A stretch of DNA of 64,000 nucleotides from Lactobacillus xylocopicola (GTDB lineage Bacteria; Bacillota; Bacilli; Lactobacillales; Lactobacillaceae), in contig NZ_AP026803.1 in assembly GCF_033096005.1 (NCBI RefSeq), forward strand, positions 1,110,001 through 1,174,000. Direction: 5' to 3'. Positions 37,061 through 45,997 of this stretch are shown in pieces. The notes under the pieces were generated by a model that saw nothing but the letters and a program-made list of their open reading frames with translations, ran no database searches and had not been told where the DNA came from. A program made the position numbers and the translations under genes. Position 1 is the first letter of the stretch; each line of letters begins with the position of its first letter.

Positions 37061-37927
37061 TTACTTACCTATCTGCGTAATGTTATTTTGACTGTCACGC
37101 GCAACTTTCATCTCGTGGATGCTGAGATAACCAATCTTCGGTACCAGATCCTGTTGCACCTTCTTGCCCAAGACGTACTTGATGAAGGCCGCCGTTGCCT
37201 TGTTTGGCTTGCCCTTAGTATACATATGTTCATATGACCAGAGGGGCCACTTATTAGCGGGAATATTCTGATTATCTGGTCGAACACCGTTCAAACTCAA
37301 TTTTTGAATGTTTTGATCATTAGCATAGGGAAAAGAAATATAAGAAATTGTACCTGGGGTGGTGCTGACAATCTTTTTGACGGTGCCATTAGAATCTTGT
37401 TCTTGGGAATTAACCGCTTCCTTGCCCGACAAGATAAGATCTTCAAAGGTTGTTCTGGTACCACTGCCCCGGGAACGGTTAATGACAATAATTGGCAAGT
37501 TTTTTCCGCCAACTTGACGCCAATTTTTTACTTTACCGGTAAAAATCGCTGCTAGCTGCTGGGTCGACAGGTCCTTAACCCCGACCCCCTTATTAGCAAT
37601 CGGGACAATCCCCACCACGGCCACCGGGTAATCCTTGAGCTCTGCTGCATCAATCCCCTTCTGGGTAGCAGCAAAAACGTCAGACGTGCCCACTTCAACT
37701 GCGCCGGCCTGTACCTGGCTGAGTCCAGTACCAGAACCGCCGCCCTGCACGACAATATTACTGCTCATGTGGGCCAAGTGGTAATCATTTCCAGCTTGTT
37801 CAATTAAGGGCTGCAAAGCACTTGAACCAACAATAGTAATCTTTTCTTGGTTCTTACTGCAACCAACTAAAAAAAGCGGCACAACCACGATGACAGCCAA
37901 AAGTTTGACCAAATTATTTTTCCGCAT
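37061..37927 (-). CDS. pstS: Phosphate-binding lipoprotein PstS
   Basis: Extracellular phosphate receptor of the Pst importer. Type II signal peptide with lipobox LVGC (Cys23) after a hydrophobic stretch; the phosphate-binding elements GSSALQPL and SRGSGTRTTFEDLIL are intact. Length 288. First gene of the operon. The leader (37928-38040) has TTTAAC-N17-TAAACT as a possible PhoP-type promoter, but this is weak. Confidence 0.95.
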   Translation of the reverse strand: MRKNNLVKLLAVIVVVPLFLVGCSKNQEKITIVGSSALQPLIEQAGNDYHLAHMSSNIVVQGGGSGTGLSQVQAGAVEVGTSDVFAATQKGIDAAELKDYPVAVVGIVPIANKGVGVKDLSTQQLAAIFTGKVKNWRQVGGKNLPIIVINRSRGSGTRTTFEDLILSGKEAVNSQEQDSNGTVKKIVSTTPGTISYISFPYANDQNIQKLSLNGVRPDNQNIPANKWPLWSYEHMYTKGKPNKATAAFIKYVLGKKVQQDLVPKIGYLSIHEMKVARDSQNNITQIGK

Positions 37928-38052
37928 TCAAAATTCCTCAATTAGACAATTAAATTAGTTATAGTTTACCAAATCTTGCCCCCTCGTTAAACCATAAATT
38001 CTTTGAAGATAAAACCCAAGGGACTAGCTTGCAATATTTAAAGCTGTTTAAC

Positions 38053-38096
38053 ATAAAAAATCCTGCTGATAGAATCATCTCTACCAACAGGATTTA
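38053..38096 (-). terminator. Terminator after rplA
   Basis: Arms AAATCCTG/CAGGATTT with a partly paired inner stem, followed by TTTTTTATG on the minus strand, 36 bases after the rplA stop. Confidence 0.75.
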
Positions 38097-38131
38097 TTTT
38101 ATCAGCCGTAGCCAACAAGATTATTTACTTA

Positions 38132-38824
38132 TTAGTCTAAGTTCAATGGGTCCAGCTTAATCCCTGGGCCAAAAGTTGCGGCAACAGCCACACTCTTAAC
38201 ATATTGCCCCTTAGCAGCTGATGGACGAGCCCGCAGAATAACATCGCGCAGGGCGTCAAAGTTCTCAACCAGTTGCTCATCAGTGAATGAAACCTTACCA
38301 ATAGCAGCGTGGATGGCAGCTTGCCGGTCAACTCGGTATTCAACCTGACCAGCCTTAACATTTTCAACGGCCTTGGCAATATCCATGGTCACAGTACCAG
38401 TCTTAGGGTTTGGCATTAAGCCTTTTGGTCCCAGTACCCGACCCAAACGACCAACTTTAGCCATCATCGTTGGTGTTGCAACAACAACGTCAAAGTCCAA
38501 GTAACCGTTTTGAATCTTTTCTACCAGGTCATCTGAACCAACTTCATCAGCACCCGCTGCCTTAGCTTCTTCAGCTTGAGCACCTTCAGCAAAAACAACT
38601 ACCTTTTGAGTTCTACCGGTACCGTTTGGCAAGACCAGTGAACCCCGAATTTGTTGATCAGCTTGCTTAGGGTCAACGCTCAAATTGTATGAAACTTCAA
38701 CTGAAGCATCAAAGCCTGCATATGAAGTCTCTTTAACCAACTTCATTGCTTCGGCAACCGAATATAACTTCTTTGAGTCTACTTTTTTAGCAGCTTCTAA
38801 ATATTTTTTACCATGCTTTGGCAT
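38132..38824 (-). CDS. rplA: 50S ribosomal protein L1 (uL1)
   Basis: Forms the L1 stalk at the ribosomal E site. [31 protein letters not shown] and the [19 protein letters not shown] segment are conserved. Length 230. It lies 72 bases after rplK, with a good GGAGG. Confidence 0.98.
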   Translation of the reverse strand: MPKHGKKYLEAAKKVDSKKLYSVAEAMKLVKETSYAGFDASVEVSYNLSVDPKQADQQIRGSLVLPNGTGRTQKVVVFAEGAQAEEAKAAGADEVGSDDLVEKIQNGYLDFDVVVATPTMMAKVGRLGRVLGPKGLMPNPKTGTVTMDIAKAVENVKAGQVEYRVDRQAAIHAAIGKVSFTDEQLVENFDALRDVILRARPSAAKGQYVKSVAVAATFGPGIKLDPLNLD

Positions 38825-38896
38825 GTGATTTCCTCCTTAATATGTGGTCAAACGAGCACGCCGGCTCTCCCACCTAAATTGTTATAAATAACAGGA

Positions 38897-39322
38897 TTAG
38901 TCTTCGACTTCGATACCCATGCTTCTAGCAGTACCTTCGATCATCCGCATAGCAGCCTCGACATCAGCAGCGTTAAGGTCTTGCATCTTGGTTTCCGCAA
39001 TTTCCTTAACCTGAGCCTTGGTAACCTTACCAACCTTCTTGGTGTTCGGTTCACCGGACGCCTTATCAATCTTGGCAGCTTGCTTCAAAAGAACTGGAGC
39101 TGGTGGAGTCTTAGTTATAAATTCGAATGAACGATCTTCATAAACCGTGATGACTACAGGAATAATCATGCCTTTTTGGTCAGCAGTTCTAGCATTGAAG
39201 TCCTTGGTAAAACCTACAATGTTAATTCCCGCCTGACCTAAAGCAGGACCAACTGGGGGTGCAGGTGTTGCTGCACCAGCTGGTATTTGTAATTTGACAA
39301 CGTTAATAACTTTCTTTGCCAC
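38897..39322 (-). CDS. rplK: 50S ribosomal protein L11 (uL11)
   Basis: Part of the GTPase-associated centre. [26 protein letters not shown] and [12 protein letters not shown] are conserved. I choose the GTG at 39322 (141 residues, MAKKVINVV), which matches L11 N-termini and has AGGAGG at 8-base spacing. A TTG two codons upstream would sit too close to that site. Confidence 0.97.
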   Translation of the reverse strand: MAKKVINVVKLQIPAGAATPAPPVGPALGQAGINIVGFTKDFNARTADQKGMIIPVVITVYEDRSFEFITKTPPAPVLLKQAAKIDKASGEPNTKKVGKVTKAQVKEIAETKMQDLNAADVEAAMRMIEGTARSMGIEVED

Positions 39323-39404
39323 GGTCAAAACCTCCTTGATTCCGTGCGTGGTTAAAATGGAAAACTAACCTATTTTCCTCCCACAATAATAAAAGTACTT
39401 TAAT

Positions 39405-39433
39405 ATCGTACCATCGTTTACCTACTTTTGCAA
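39405..39433 (-). promoter_or_regulatory. rplK-rplA promoter
   Basis: TTGCAA (39428-39433), 17 bases, TACGAT (39405-39410) on the minus strand, between nusG and rplK. Confidence 0.75.
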
Positions 39434-39447
39434 TTACTTGCCCAACT

Positions 39448-39996
39448 TTAACTAATCTTCTTAACCTGGTCGTAGTCAAGTTCAGTAGTGGTTTCCCGGC
39501 CGAACATATCAACCAGGACAAAGAGCTTGTAGCGGTCGGCTTGGACTTCGGTAATCTTACCCTCAACCCCGTTAAAGGCACCATCGGTAATTGTTACCGT
39601 CTCTCCGACTTCAAAGTCAATCTGCGGCCGCTTAGCCGGCTCACCTTGCTGACGCAAGAGCCGATTTACTTCTTCTTCAAGTAGTGGGGACGGCTTAGAA
39701 CCACCCCCGTGAGAGCCAACAAAACCCGTAACATTAGGTGTGTTACGGACAACGAACCAGCTCTCGTCGGTCATGACCATCTCCACCAACACATAACCTG
39801 GGAAAACTTTTTCCTCGACCTTTTTCTTCTTATCATTGACCTTTTCAATTTTTTCTTGTTCCGGGACCATCACCCGAAAAATGTAGTCTTGCATCCCCAT
39901 ACTTTGTGCACGTGACAGCAAGTCGGACTTAACCTTATCTTCATAACCTGAATAAGTATGAAGTACAAACCATTGCTTCTTAGCTGTTTCAACCAT
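39448..39996 (-). CDS. nusG: Transcription termination/antitermination factor NusG
   Basis: Elongation factor binding RNA polymerase, Rho or ribosome. NGN domain begins KKQWFVLHTYSGYEDKVK; GYVLVEMVMTDESWFVVRNTPNVTGFVG follows; KOW domain is DGAFNGVEGKITEV. The ATG at 39996 (182 residues) gives the family N-terminus; AAAGGAG is about 11 bases upstream. Hairpins in the leader are listed separately. Confidence 0.96.
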   Translation of the reverse strand: MVETAKKQWFVLHTYSGYEDKVKSDLLSRAQSMGMQDYIFRVMVPEQEKIEKVNDKKKKVEEKVFPGYVLVEMVMTDESWFVVRNTPNVTGFVGSHGGGSKPSPLLEEEVNRLLRQQGEPAKRPQIDFEVGETVTITDGAFNGVEGKITEVQADRYKLFVLVDMFGRETTTELDYDQVKKIS

Positions 39997-40025
39997 TACG
40001 ATGAATTCTCCTTTAGTTTTGGCAA

Positions 40026-40052
40026 ACAAAAAAACCTCCACGTCAGAGGTCT
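40026..40052 (-). terminator. Terminator-like hairpin in the secE-nusG gap
   Basis: Minus strand ACCTC-tgacgtg-GAGGT followed by TTTTTTTG (40034-40038 and 40046-40050). It lies about 30 bases before the nusG start. A second small inverted repeat, GTAGC/GCTAC (40080-40084 and 40093-40097), is upstream at the secE end. Confidence 0.6.
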
Positions 40053-40097
40053 TCTTTAATTATCATTATTCTATCACAAGTAGCGCATCTTTGCTAC

Positions 40098-40268
40098 TTA
40101 CATAAATAATTGCGTCAACTTGCCAAAGAGTAGGTCAAGCAAACCTAGATACGAGGCAAAGAGAATTGAGGTTACAATTACGATTCCCGTGTCATGCCGG
40201 TTTTGCTTAGCTGATGGCCAGGTTACCAGGCGCATCTCTTTACCAACGCTCTTAAAAAACTTAATCAT
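40098..40268 (-). CDS. secE: Preprotein translocase subunit SecE
   Basis: A 56-residue membrane protein of the SecYEG channel. It reads MIKFFKSVGKEMRLVTWPSA with the conserved M-x-x-V-x-W-P-x cytoplasmic motif, then a single transmembrane helix (about 28-47, GIVIVTSILFASYLGLLDLL). It begins 5 bases after the rpmG stop and precedes nusG, the universal order. Confidence 0.94.
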   Translation of the reverse strand: MIKFFKSVGKEMRLVTWPSAKQNRHDTGIVIVTSILFASYLGLLDLLFGKLTQLFM

Positions 40269-40273
40269 TATCC

Positions 40274-40423
40274 TTACCTCGTTTCTTTATGTAGGGTCTT
40301 TTTGCCGCAATGCTTGCAAAACTTGTTCAGTTCAAGCCGCTTCGTGCGATTGGTGCTTGCGGTGATCGAGTAATTACGCGAGCCGCAAACGCTGCAGGCT
40401 AAGGATGCTTTTTTCACTGCCAT
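40274..40423 (-). CDS. rpmG: 50S ribosomal protein L33 (bL33, zinc-binding type)
   Basis: A 49-residue protein starting [19 protein letters not shown], with two cysteine pairs (CSVC and CKHC) forming the zinc ribbon, and the RLELNKFC segment. First gene of the rpmG-secE(-nusG) group. Confidence 0.94.
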   Translation of the reverse strand: MAVKKASLACSVCGSRNYSITASTNRTKRLELNKFCKHCGKKTLHKETR

Positions 40424-40445
40424 AATCTCACTTCCAAACTACTGT

Positions 40446-40474
40446 ATTCTAGCAAAAAACAACTTTTTAAACAA
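40446..40474 (-). promoter_or_regulatory. rpmG-secE promoter
   Basis: TTGTTT (40469-40474), 17 bases, TAGAAT (40446-40451) on the minus strand, about 20 bases before the rpmG start. Confidence 0.65.
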
Positions 40475-40502
40475 GAAAATAAGCCAGATTCTTCAAGAAG
40501 AA

Positions 40503-40582
40503 AACAAAGGCAGCTACTCTATCCGAGTAGCTGCCGCCCTGAGTTGGTGGTCAATCCAAGTAAAACACTGCGTCAGTGTCTT
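40503..40582 (-). terminator. Tandem terminator hairpins after the 71-residue gene
   Basis: First ACACTG/CAGTGT (40565-40570 and 40574-40579) with TTTTAC, then a perfect 11-bp GGCAGCTACTC/GAGTAGCTGCC (40509-40519 and 40525-40535) with a TTTGTTTTC tail. They insulate rpmG from the upstream gene. Confidence 0.65.
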
Positions 40583-40591
40583 GGACTTGAC

Positions 40592-40807
40592 TTACTTCTT
40601 AAGTTTTTCTTCGATCAAGGCTTTAAGCTGATCGTCTGAATAATTTAGAACCGGTAACATCGTTTCTTCAGTCTTAATGGTATCGTGGCCATTTTCTTCC
40701 ATAAAATAATCCCACAGAGCATCTCTAACTGGAATATCGGCATCACTCCAGTCAAACACTTCTTTCATGTGCCGGTCAAGTAATGCTGTCTTCATCTCTT
40801 CTGCCAT
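40592..40807 (-). CDS. Conserved-looking small acidic protein of unknown function
   Basis: Not recognised. The 71-residue product starts [22 protein letters not shown], is acidic, has no membrane segment or cysteine, and ends in a charged helix ([14 protein letters not shown]). The start at 40807 is set by AGGAGG 8 bases upstream. It lies between the ComX/SigH-like sigma gene and rpmG, same strand, followed by strong hairpins. Good ribosome binding site and codon use argue that it is expressed. Confidence 0.7.
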   Translation of the reverse strand: MAEEMKTALLDRHMKEVFDWSDADIPVRDALWDYFMEENGHDTIKTEETMLPVLNYSDDQLKALIEEKLKK

Positions 40808-40883
40808 TTTAACTACCTCCTGAATTTTTTCTTTTACTAGTTTTATTGTAACGCTATTTAGTTTGCCCACTGCTTAAAAAACA

Positions 40884-41459
40884 CTATTTTAACAAGGTAG
40901 CGCGCATTTTTTGTAATAAACGTGAACGCGCCCGGCCAAGGGCCTTGTGATCAACCGCTAGGAGCTCAATAACGTCTTCTGGGCTAGCCATCCCTAGGGT
41001 TACCAACAAGGCATTCATTTCCAAGTTGGACAAATTAGCAACCACTTCCGTCAGACTCTCGGTTAGTGGTACTTGAGATTCGGACACCTGGTCGCGGTGT
41101 AGCGGTCCGAGGCCATTTTCTTGGGCTGTTTCCAGCGATACCGACTGTAGCAGCGCACGGCGCCGATATGCCGTATTGTATCTGACTAGGGATTTAGCGT
41201 GGTTGGTTAACCGAGTTTTATAATAACTACTGAAGCGGCCGCGCTGGCAATCGTAATTTATGGCTGACTGGTGGCAGATGATCAACGCCTCTTGATCCCA
41301 ATCCTGACTATCATAATCGCGCACGTGGTACTTCTGCTTAACACTGTTGATTAGCGGCTGATACAAGTAATACAGCTTTTTCAGGGCATCATCGTCGCCC
41401 GCCTTAGTTTGGAGAATCAACTTATCTTCACGTTTTTTGGTTTGTTCGTATTTTTGCAT
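40884..41459 (-). CDS. Sigma factor, SigH/ComX-like
   Basis: A 191-residue protein with a sigma region-2-like segment (ALKKLYYLYQPLINSVKQKYHVRDYDSQDWDQEALIICHQSAINYD, then FSSYYKTRLTNHAKSLVR) and a C-terminal helical domain with a weak HTH (SPEDVIELLAVDHKALGRARSRLLQKM). ComX-like sigma factors drive competence genes in related genera. The ATG at 41459 follows AAGGAG by 6 bases; an ATG 15 bases upstream is less likely. Position next to rpmG-secE-nusG recalls sigH in Bacillus. Confidence 0.75.
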   Translation of the reverse strand: MQKYEQTKKREDKLILQTKAGDDDALKKLYYLYQPLINSVKQKYHVRDYDSQDWDQEALIICHQSAINYDCQRGRFSSYYKTRLTNHAKSLVRYNTAYRRRALLQSVSLETAQENGLGPLHRDQVSESQVPLTESLTEVVANLSNLEMNALLVTLGMASPEDVIELLAVDHKALGRARSRLLQKMRATLLK

Positions 41460-41605
41460 GTGCTGCTCCTTCATCTAACTGGTAAAATGAAGATTATGAA
41501 AATAAGTTGCTGCCAGCTATCGAACCATTGTTTATTTTGTCCGAAAATTGGCTAACGCACCTTAAACTCGAAGCAGCTCCTGCTCGCTGATAAATTACTT
41601 GTAGC

Positions 41606-41643
41606 AAAAAAAGATTCTGGGCTAACTGCCCAGAATCTTTTTG
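41606..41643 (-). terminator. Terminator after rlmB
   Basis: Perfect 14-bp stem AAAAGATTCTGGGC/GCCCAGAATCTTTT with a 5-base loop and a T7 run on the minus strand. Confidence 0.92.
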
Positions 41644-41651
41644 ACTTTTGC

Positions 41652-42404
41652 TTAAAGCGGATTACGGCTATTTAGCATCTGATAAAGCAAAACTCCCGTA
41701 GCAACACTCGCATTCAACGACTGCACGTGGCCTACCATGGGTAGAGTTAACATCTGATCCATCTGCTCCTTGAGTAGCCGGGAAATACCCTTGCCTTCAT
41801 TGCCAATCACCAGAACTGTCTTGCCCTTACTATCCCACCTGCGATAGTCTGTACCATCCATGTCTGTACCAAATAGCCAGTAGCCCCGCTTCTTTAGCAG
41901 TTGACTTGTCTGCACCAAGTTGCCGACGCGAGCAACAGGAACATGGTCAATAGCGCCCGTCGACGTCTTGGCAACCACTGAAGTAAGGCCAGTTGCATGA
42001 CGCTTGGGAATGATTACAGCAGCCACGCCAGTGGCATCCGCCGTCCTCAAAATTGATCCTAAGTTGTGGGGATCCTCAATTGAATCCAGCATTAACAAGA
42101 AGGGATCCTCAGCCCTCTGGTCGAACTCAGCTAAGAGAGCGGTCAGTTCCGCATATTCAAAACTTGCAACTGCCAAGACTAAGCCTTGATGATTGCCCCC
42201 AGCTACTAGCCGATCAAGCTTGTTCTTCGGTACGGTCTGTATAATCAGCCCTTTATCTTTAGCTAAGCCATACACTTCTTTAGCAAAACTCTCTTGGACA
42301 CCCTGTTGCAAAAAAACTTTGTTAATACGTCCAGCATCTTGCGTTTTTAAAAAATCCAAACCCGCATGTTTACCAAACACAAAGTCGCGCTCACTTGAAC
42401 TCAT
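41652..42404 (-). CDS. rlmB: 23S rRNA (guanosine2251-2'-O)-methyltransferase RlmB
   Basis: SpoU-family trefoil-knot methyltransferase. N-terminal L30e-like domain (FVFGKHAGLDFLK), then SPOUT motifs DSIEDPHNLGSILRTADATG, VIGNEGKGIS and LPMVGHVQSLNASVATGVLLY. The start at 42404 (250 residues, MSSSERDFV) overlaps the mrnC end by 14 bases. Confidence 0.92.
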   Translation of the reverse strand: MSSSERDFVFGKHAGLDFLKTQDAGRINKVFLQQGVQESFAKEVYGLAKDKGLIIQTVPKNKLDRLVAGGNHQGLVLAVASFEYAELTALLAEFDQRAEDPFLLMLDSIEDPHNLGSILRTADATGVAAVIIPKRHATGLTSVVAKTSTGAIDHVPVARVGNLVQTSQLLKKRGYWLFGTDMDGTDYRRWDSKGKTVLVIGNEGKGISRLLKEQMDQMLTLPMVGHVQSLNASVATGVLLYQMLNSRNPL

Positions 42405-42834
42405 AATTATCAATACCACCATTCTCTACGGTTTTAATGCACCACTCAGTTAATTCATGAATCCGTTCATGCTTTCCCAACAACTCTAGATAACCCCAGA
42501 CCGCCTCAAAGCCGGTCGACAGCTGATAGGTTGCTAGACTGGTGTTTTTGGCCTTGGTGTGGCTTTTGGAATTGCGGCCCCGGCGAAAAGTCGCCAGCTC
42601 GCCTGCCTCCAGTAAATGCTCCGCTTGGAGTTTAGTAATAAGCGACGCCTGCGCCTTCGCTGAGACATAGTGAGTAGCACGGCGTTGCAGCACCTGAGGC
42701 TTAACCACCCCGCATTTAATTAAGTGCCGCCGAATCGCAATTTCGTATACCGCATCCCCCAAATATGCCAGCGTTTGGCCGTTCAACGTAGCTGGATTGA
42801 CCGCCTTTTCAATCATTTCTGTGTTTTTAGTCAC
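42391..42834 (-). CDS. mrnC: Mini-ribonuclease 3 (MrnC)
   Basis: RNase III-domain protein that matures 23S rRNA ends in Firmicutes. It has [18 protein letters not shown] with the catalytic acidic residue and the second-half [12 protein letters not shown] motif, but no double-stranded RNA-binding domain. Length 147. The start is GTG (42832-42834) and overlaps cysS by 8 bases. Confidence 0.93.
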   Translation of the reverse strand: MTKNTEMIEKAVNPATLNGQTLAYLGDAVYEIAIRRHLIKCGVVKPQVLQRRATHYVSAKAQASLITKLQAEHLLEAGELATFRRGRNSKSHTKAKNTSLATYQLSTGFEAVWGYLELLGKHERIHELTEWCIKTVENGGIDNYEFK

Positions 42835-44254
42835 GTCTCCACCTTGTTCCCAGCGGGGTGTCCTCTACCGTAATCCCCATTTTTTGCAATTGTTCGCGCA
42901 ATTCATCACTTTTAGCCCAATCCCGGTTCTTGCGTGCTTGATCACGCTCCTTAACCAGCTGGATGACCGCTGCATCTTCGTCGGTTGAGTCAGTCTCAGC
43001 CGTTAACTGATCGGCCTCAATCCCAAAAATTGCCAGCCATGCTGTCAACCGTCCGCGCGCCTGTCTTAGGGTAGTCTTGTCAGCCTGTTCAGCCGCACTG
43101 TTGGCGTTGAGCTCAGGTAATAGTTCATAAATTGCGGCTAAGGCATTTTGCACATTAAGGTCATCATCCATTGCTGCAACAAATTTCTGCTCAGTTTGTT
43201 CCAACTTCTGACTGAGTGCTGCCGACGCCACACTTGAACTGGTATCCTTTAAACGGAAATCAACATTGACCAAGGTGTGCTTAAACCGCTGCAAAATATT
43301 TTGGGCCTGCGTCAAGTTTTGACTAGAGTAGTTAATCTGGCGCCGGTACTGCACACTAGCCATAAAAAAGCGTAAGGTTTGGGGATCCGTTGTCTTCAAC
43401 AGGTCATGCACGGTCACAAAGTTACCCAGTGACTTAGACATCTTCTCTTGGTCTGCACCAACCGTAACAAAACCGTTATGCATCCAATAATGAACAAACT
43501 TCTTGCCGGTAGCGGCCTCACTTTGGGCAATTTCGTTTTCATGGTGAGGAAATTCTAAGTCTTGTCCGCCGCCATGAATGTCAATCGTGTCACCTAAATA
43601 CTTGGTGGACATCACGGAACACTCAATATGCCAGCCGGGCCGCCCCTTACCCCAGGGTGAATCCCAAGCAAGCTCATCAGACTGCTTCTGCCCTTTCCAC
43701 AAGGCAAAGTCAATTGGATCCTCCTTGCGTTGCTGCTCGTCATCATTCAGGTGGTCTGAAGCCCCCTCTTCCAGTTCGGCAATATTCTGACTGCTTAATT
43801 CACCATAATGAGCAAATTTTTTAGTATGGTAATAGACATCACCGCCTGCTTCATAGGCGTAGCCCTTATTGATCAGTTCGGCAATGAAGTCAATAATTGC
43901 GGAAATCTCATGCGTAGCACGCGGATTCAAAGTTGCCGGTTTCACATTCAAGGCGGCCGTATCTGCCTTGTAGGCCGCAATATAGCGCTCAGCCAGAGCA
44001 GCTACAGTAATACCCTCAGCACGCGCTGCGTTAATCATCTTATCATCAACATCAGTAAAGTTGGACACATAGTTAACCTGGTACCCCCGGTATTCAAAGT
44101 AGCGCCGAATGGTGTCAAAGGCAATCGCACTCCGAGCATTACCGATGTGAATGTAGTTATAAACGGTAGGGCCGCAGACGTACATTGTTATTTGCCCCGG
44201 CTTAAGCGGCCGAAATTCTTCCTTGGTCTTGGTCAGAGTATTGTAAATTTTCAC
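42827..44254 (-). CDS. cysS: Cysteinyl-tRNA synthetase
   Basis: Class I aminoacyl-tRNA synthetase. Zinc-ligand [16 protein letters not shown] with the HIGN motif (about 28-43), [15 protein letters not shown] and KMSKSLGN are intact. Length 475. Starts at GTG (44252-44254) after AAGGTT. I see no T-box leader in the 160 bases upstream. Followed by mrnC and rlmB as in other Firmicutes. Confidence 0.97.
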   Translation of the reverse strand: MKIYNTLTKTKEEFRPLKPGQITMYVCGPTVYNYIHIGNARSAIAFDTIRRYFEYRGYQVNYVSNFTDVDDKMINAARAEGITVAALAERYIAAYKADTAALNVKPATLNPRATHEISAIIDFIAELINKGYAYEAGGDVYYHTKKFAHYGELSSQNIAELEEGASDHLNDDEQQRKEDPIDFALWKGQKQSDELAWDSPWGKGRPGWHIECSVMSTKYLGDTIDIHGGGQDLEFPHHENEIAQSEAATGKKFVHYWMHNGFVTVGADQEKMSKSLGNFVTVHDLLKTTDPQTLRFFMASVQYRRQINYSSQNLTQAQNILQRFKHTLVNVDFRLKDTSSSVASAALSQKLEQTEQKFVAAMDDDLNVQNALAAIYELLPELNANSAAEQADKTTLRQARGRLTAWLAIFGIEADQLTAETDSTDEDAAVIQLVKERDQARKNRDWAKSDELREQLQKMGITVEDTPLGTRWRRD

Positions 44255-44375
44255 GGCTTTTTAACCTTTCTAGCTTAACTTTTATCTTCATTTTACCAGA
44301 AACCAGCCCAGATTCTAGTCAAGCACTACCAATAAGTCAGTCCTTGTGCCTTCTTACTTTACTCCCGCCAACATT

Positions 44376-44412
44376 TAAAAACGTTGAGTAATTCACTTCC
44401 TCAACGTTTTTT
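44376..44412 (-). terminator. Terminator after gltX
   Basis: About 11-bp stem AAAAACGTTGAG/CTCAACGTTTTT with a 12-base loop and a T5 run, 4 bases after the gltX stop. Confidence 0.85.
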
Positions 44413-44415
44413 GGT

Positions 44416-45921
44416 TTATAATCCGTTCTCACTCATTTGCTGCAAGGTCAAGTCCAAGTGCTCGTGCACCCTATCCTTGCCCAGCAGTTCCATTGCTTCA
44501 CCAATGCCAGGTCCAACCATTGATCTGGTAGTCGCAATTCTAATCGGCATGAAGAGGCGTCTACCCTTGATGCCTGTGACTTTACGGGTGGCTTGAACTG
44601 CATTCATAATCTGGGCAGACGTGAAACGCGGCAGCAGGTCAATCTGCTGCTTAAATTCTTCAATCACTGGTCTAGCCTCATCCTGGCGGATTTCGTCCAT
44701 TTCTTCAGCACTTAGAGCTTTTGGTGCAGCAAAGAAAATCTGAGCCAAATCAACAATTTGCTTGGTATAAGACATCTGCACCGCATAGATGTTAACTAGT
44801 TGACGAACCCACTCCATTTTTTCTGGGCTTGGACTAGTCTCAATCAGGCCAGCCTCTTGTAGGTTACCAAGAGCTAAGTCAAGTAGGGTATCACGATCAG
44901 CCTGCTTGATGTACTGGTTGTTAATCCATTCCAGCTTTTTACGGTCAAAGGCAGCAGGTGACTTAGAAAGGCGCTCGGGGTCAAATTGCTTAATCAAGTC
45001 GCGCTGACTATAGATTTCACTTTCACCCACCGGTGACCATCCAAGCAGGGTAATGAAGTTAAACATTGCTTCTGGAAGGTAGCCCATTGCCCTGTACTGC
45101 TCAATAAACTGGAGGATAGACTCGTCCTGTTCGCGCTTGGATAGCTTCTTGCCCGTCTCAGCGTTGATAATCAAAGTCATATGACCAAACTTGGGTGGCT
45201 CCCAGCCAAGTGCTTCATAAACCGCTAATTGCTTAGGCGTGTTCGACACATGATCATCCCCGCGCAAAACGTGCGTGATTGCCATCAAGTGGTCGTCTAC
45301 TACGACCGCAAAGTTATAGGTCGGCATCCCGTCGCGCTTTTGAATGACAAAGTCGCCGCCAATAGTGTCAGACTCAAAACTCAAATGCCCCTTAACAATA
45401 TCCTCCCAGGCGTAGGTCTCCATTTCAGGAATATGAATCCGAACCACTGGCTTTAAGCCTGCAGCCTGGGCCTGGGCCTGCTTTTCAGCAATTTCAGCAG
45501 CAGTTAGGCCTTCATACTCATAGGTATAGTGGGGCGCAATCCCCATCATGCGCTGCTCCTCACGCTGTTCCTCTAGTTCCTCTTCGGTCTTGTAGGAATA
45601 GTAGGCCTTACCCTCGTCGAGCAGTTGTTGGATATACTTTTGGTAAATATCCTTGCGTTCTGATTGCCGGTAGGGGCCATAGTCGCCGCCCTGGTCTGGA
45701 CCCTCGTCCCAATCAATACCCAACCAGTGCAGGTTATCCATCTGTGACTTAGAACCACCTGCAATATTACGCTTCTGGTCGGTATCTTCAATTCTTAAGA
45801 CAAAAGTACCCTTATTGTGTCGCGCAAATAAGTAATTAAATAGCGCAGTCCGTGCGTTACCAATGTGTAAATGTCCCGTAGGACTTGGGGCATACCTTAC
45901 CCTAATCTTTTGTTTTGCCAA
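44416..45921 (-). CDS. gltX: Glutamyl-tRNA synthetase (non-discriminating type expected)
   Basis: Class I synthetase. [23 protein letters not shown] (HIGH motif) and KKLSKREQ (KMSKS) are clear. Length 501. The start is TTG (45919-45921) with AGAGG 8 bases upstream. That it also charges tRNA-Gln is inferred from Lactobacillus biology, not visible here. Confidence 0.96.
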   Translation of the reverse strand: MAKQKIRVRYAPSPTGHLHIGNARTALFNYLFARHNKGTFVLRIEDTDQKRNIAGGSKSQMDNLHWLGIDWDEGPDQGGDYGPYRQSERKDIYQKYIQQLLDEGKAYYSYKTEEELEEQREEQRMMGIAPHYTYEYEGLTAAEIAEKQAQAQAAGLKPVVRIHIPEMETYAWEDIVKGHLSFESDTIGGDFVIQKRDGMPTYNFAVVVDDHLMAITHVLRGDDHVSNTPKQLAVYEALGWEPPKFGHMTLIINAETGKKLSKREQDESILQFIEQYRAMGYLPEAMFNFITLLGWSPVGESEIYSQRDLIKQFDPERLSKSPAAFDRKKLEWINNQYIKQADRDTLLDLALGNLQEAGLIETSPSPEKMEWVRQLVNIYAVQMSYTKQIVDLAQIFFAAPKALSAEEMDEIRQDEARPVIEEFKQQIDLLPRFTSAQIMNAVQATRKVTGIKGRRLFMPIRIATTRSMVGPGIGEAMELLGKDRVHEHLDLTLQQMSENGL

Positions 45922-45997
45922 AGTTCATGCCTCTTTCAAATAGTATCGTTAAATCAATATAAGTTTACCCGTAAACCGGGAAAAGTTCAATGGATCC

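Noticed and set aside
38825..38896. Small GAGC/GCTC hairpin before rplA as an L1-binding regulatory site
   Set aside because: Too short and without the recognisable L1 target shape; not enough evidence to list.
44255..44375. T-box leader upstream of cysS
   Set aside because: No specifier loop or TGGNACCGCG-like antiterminator sequence is visible.
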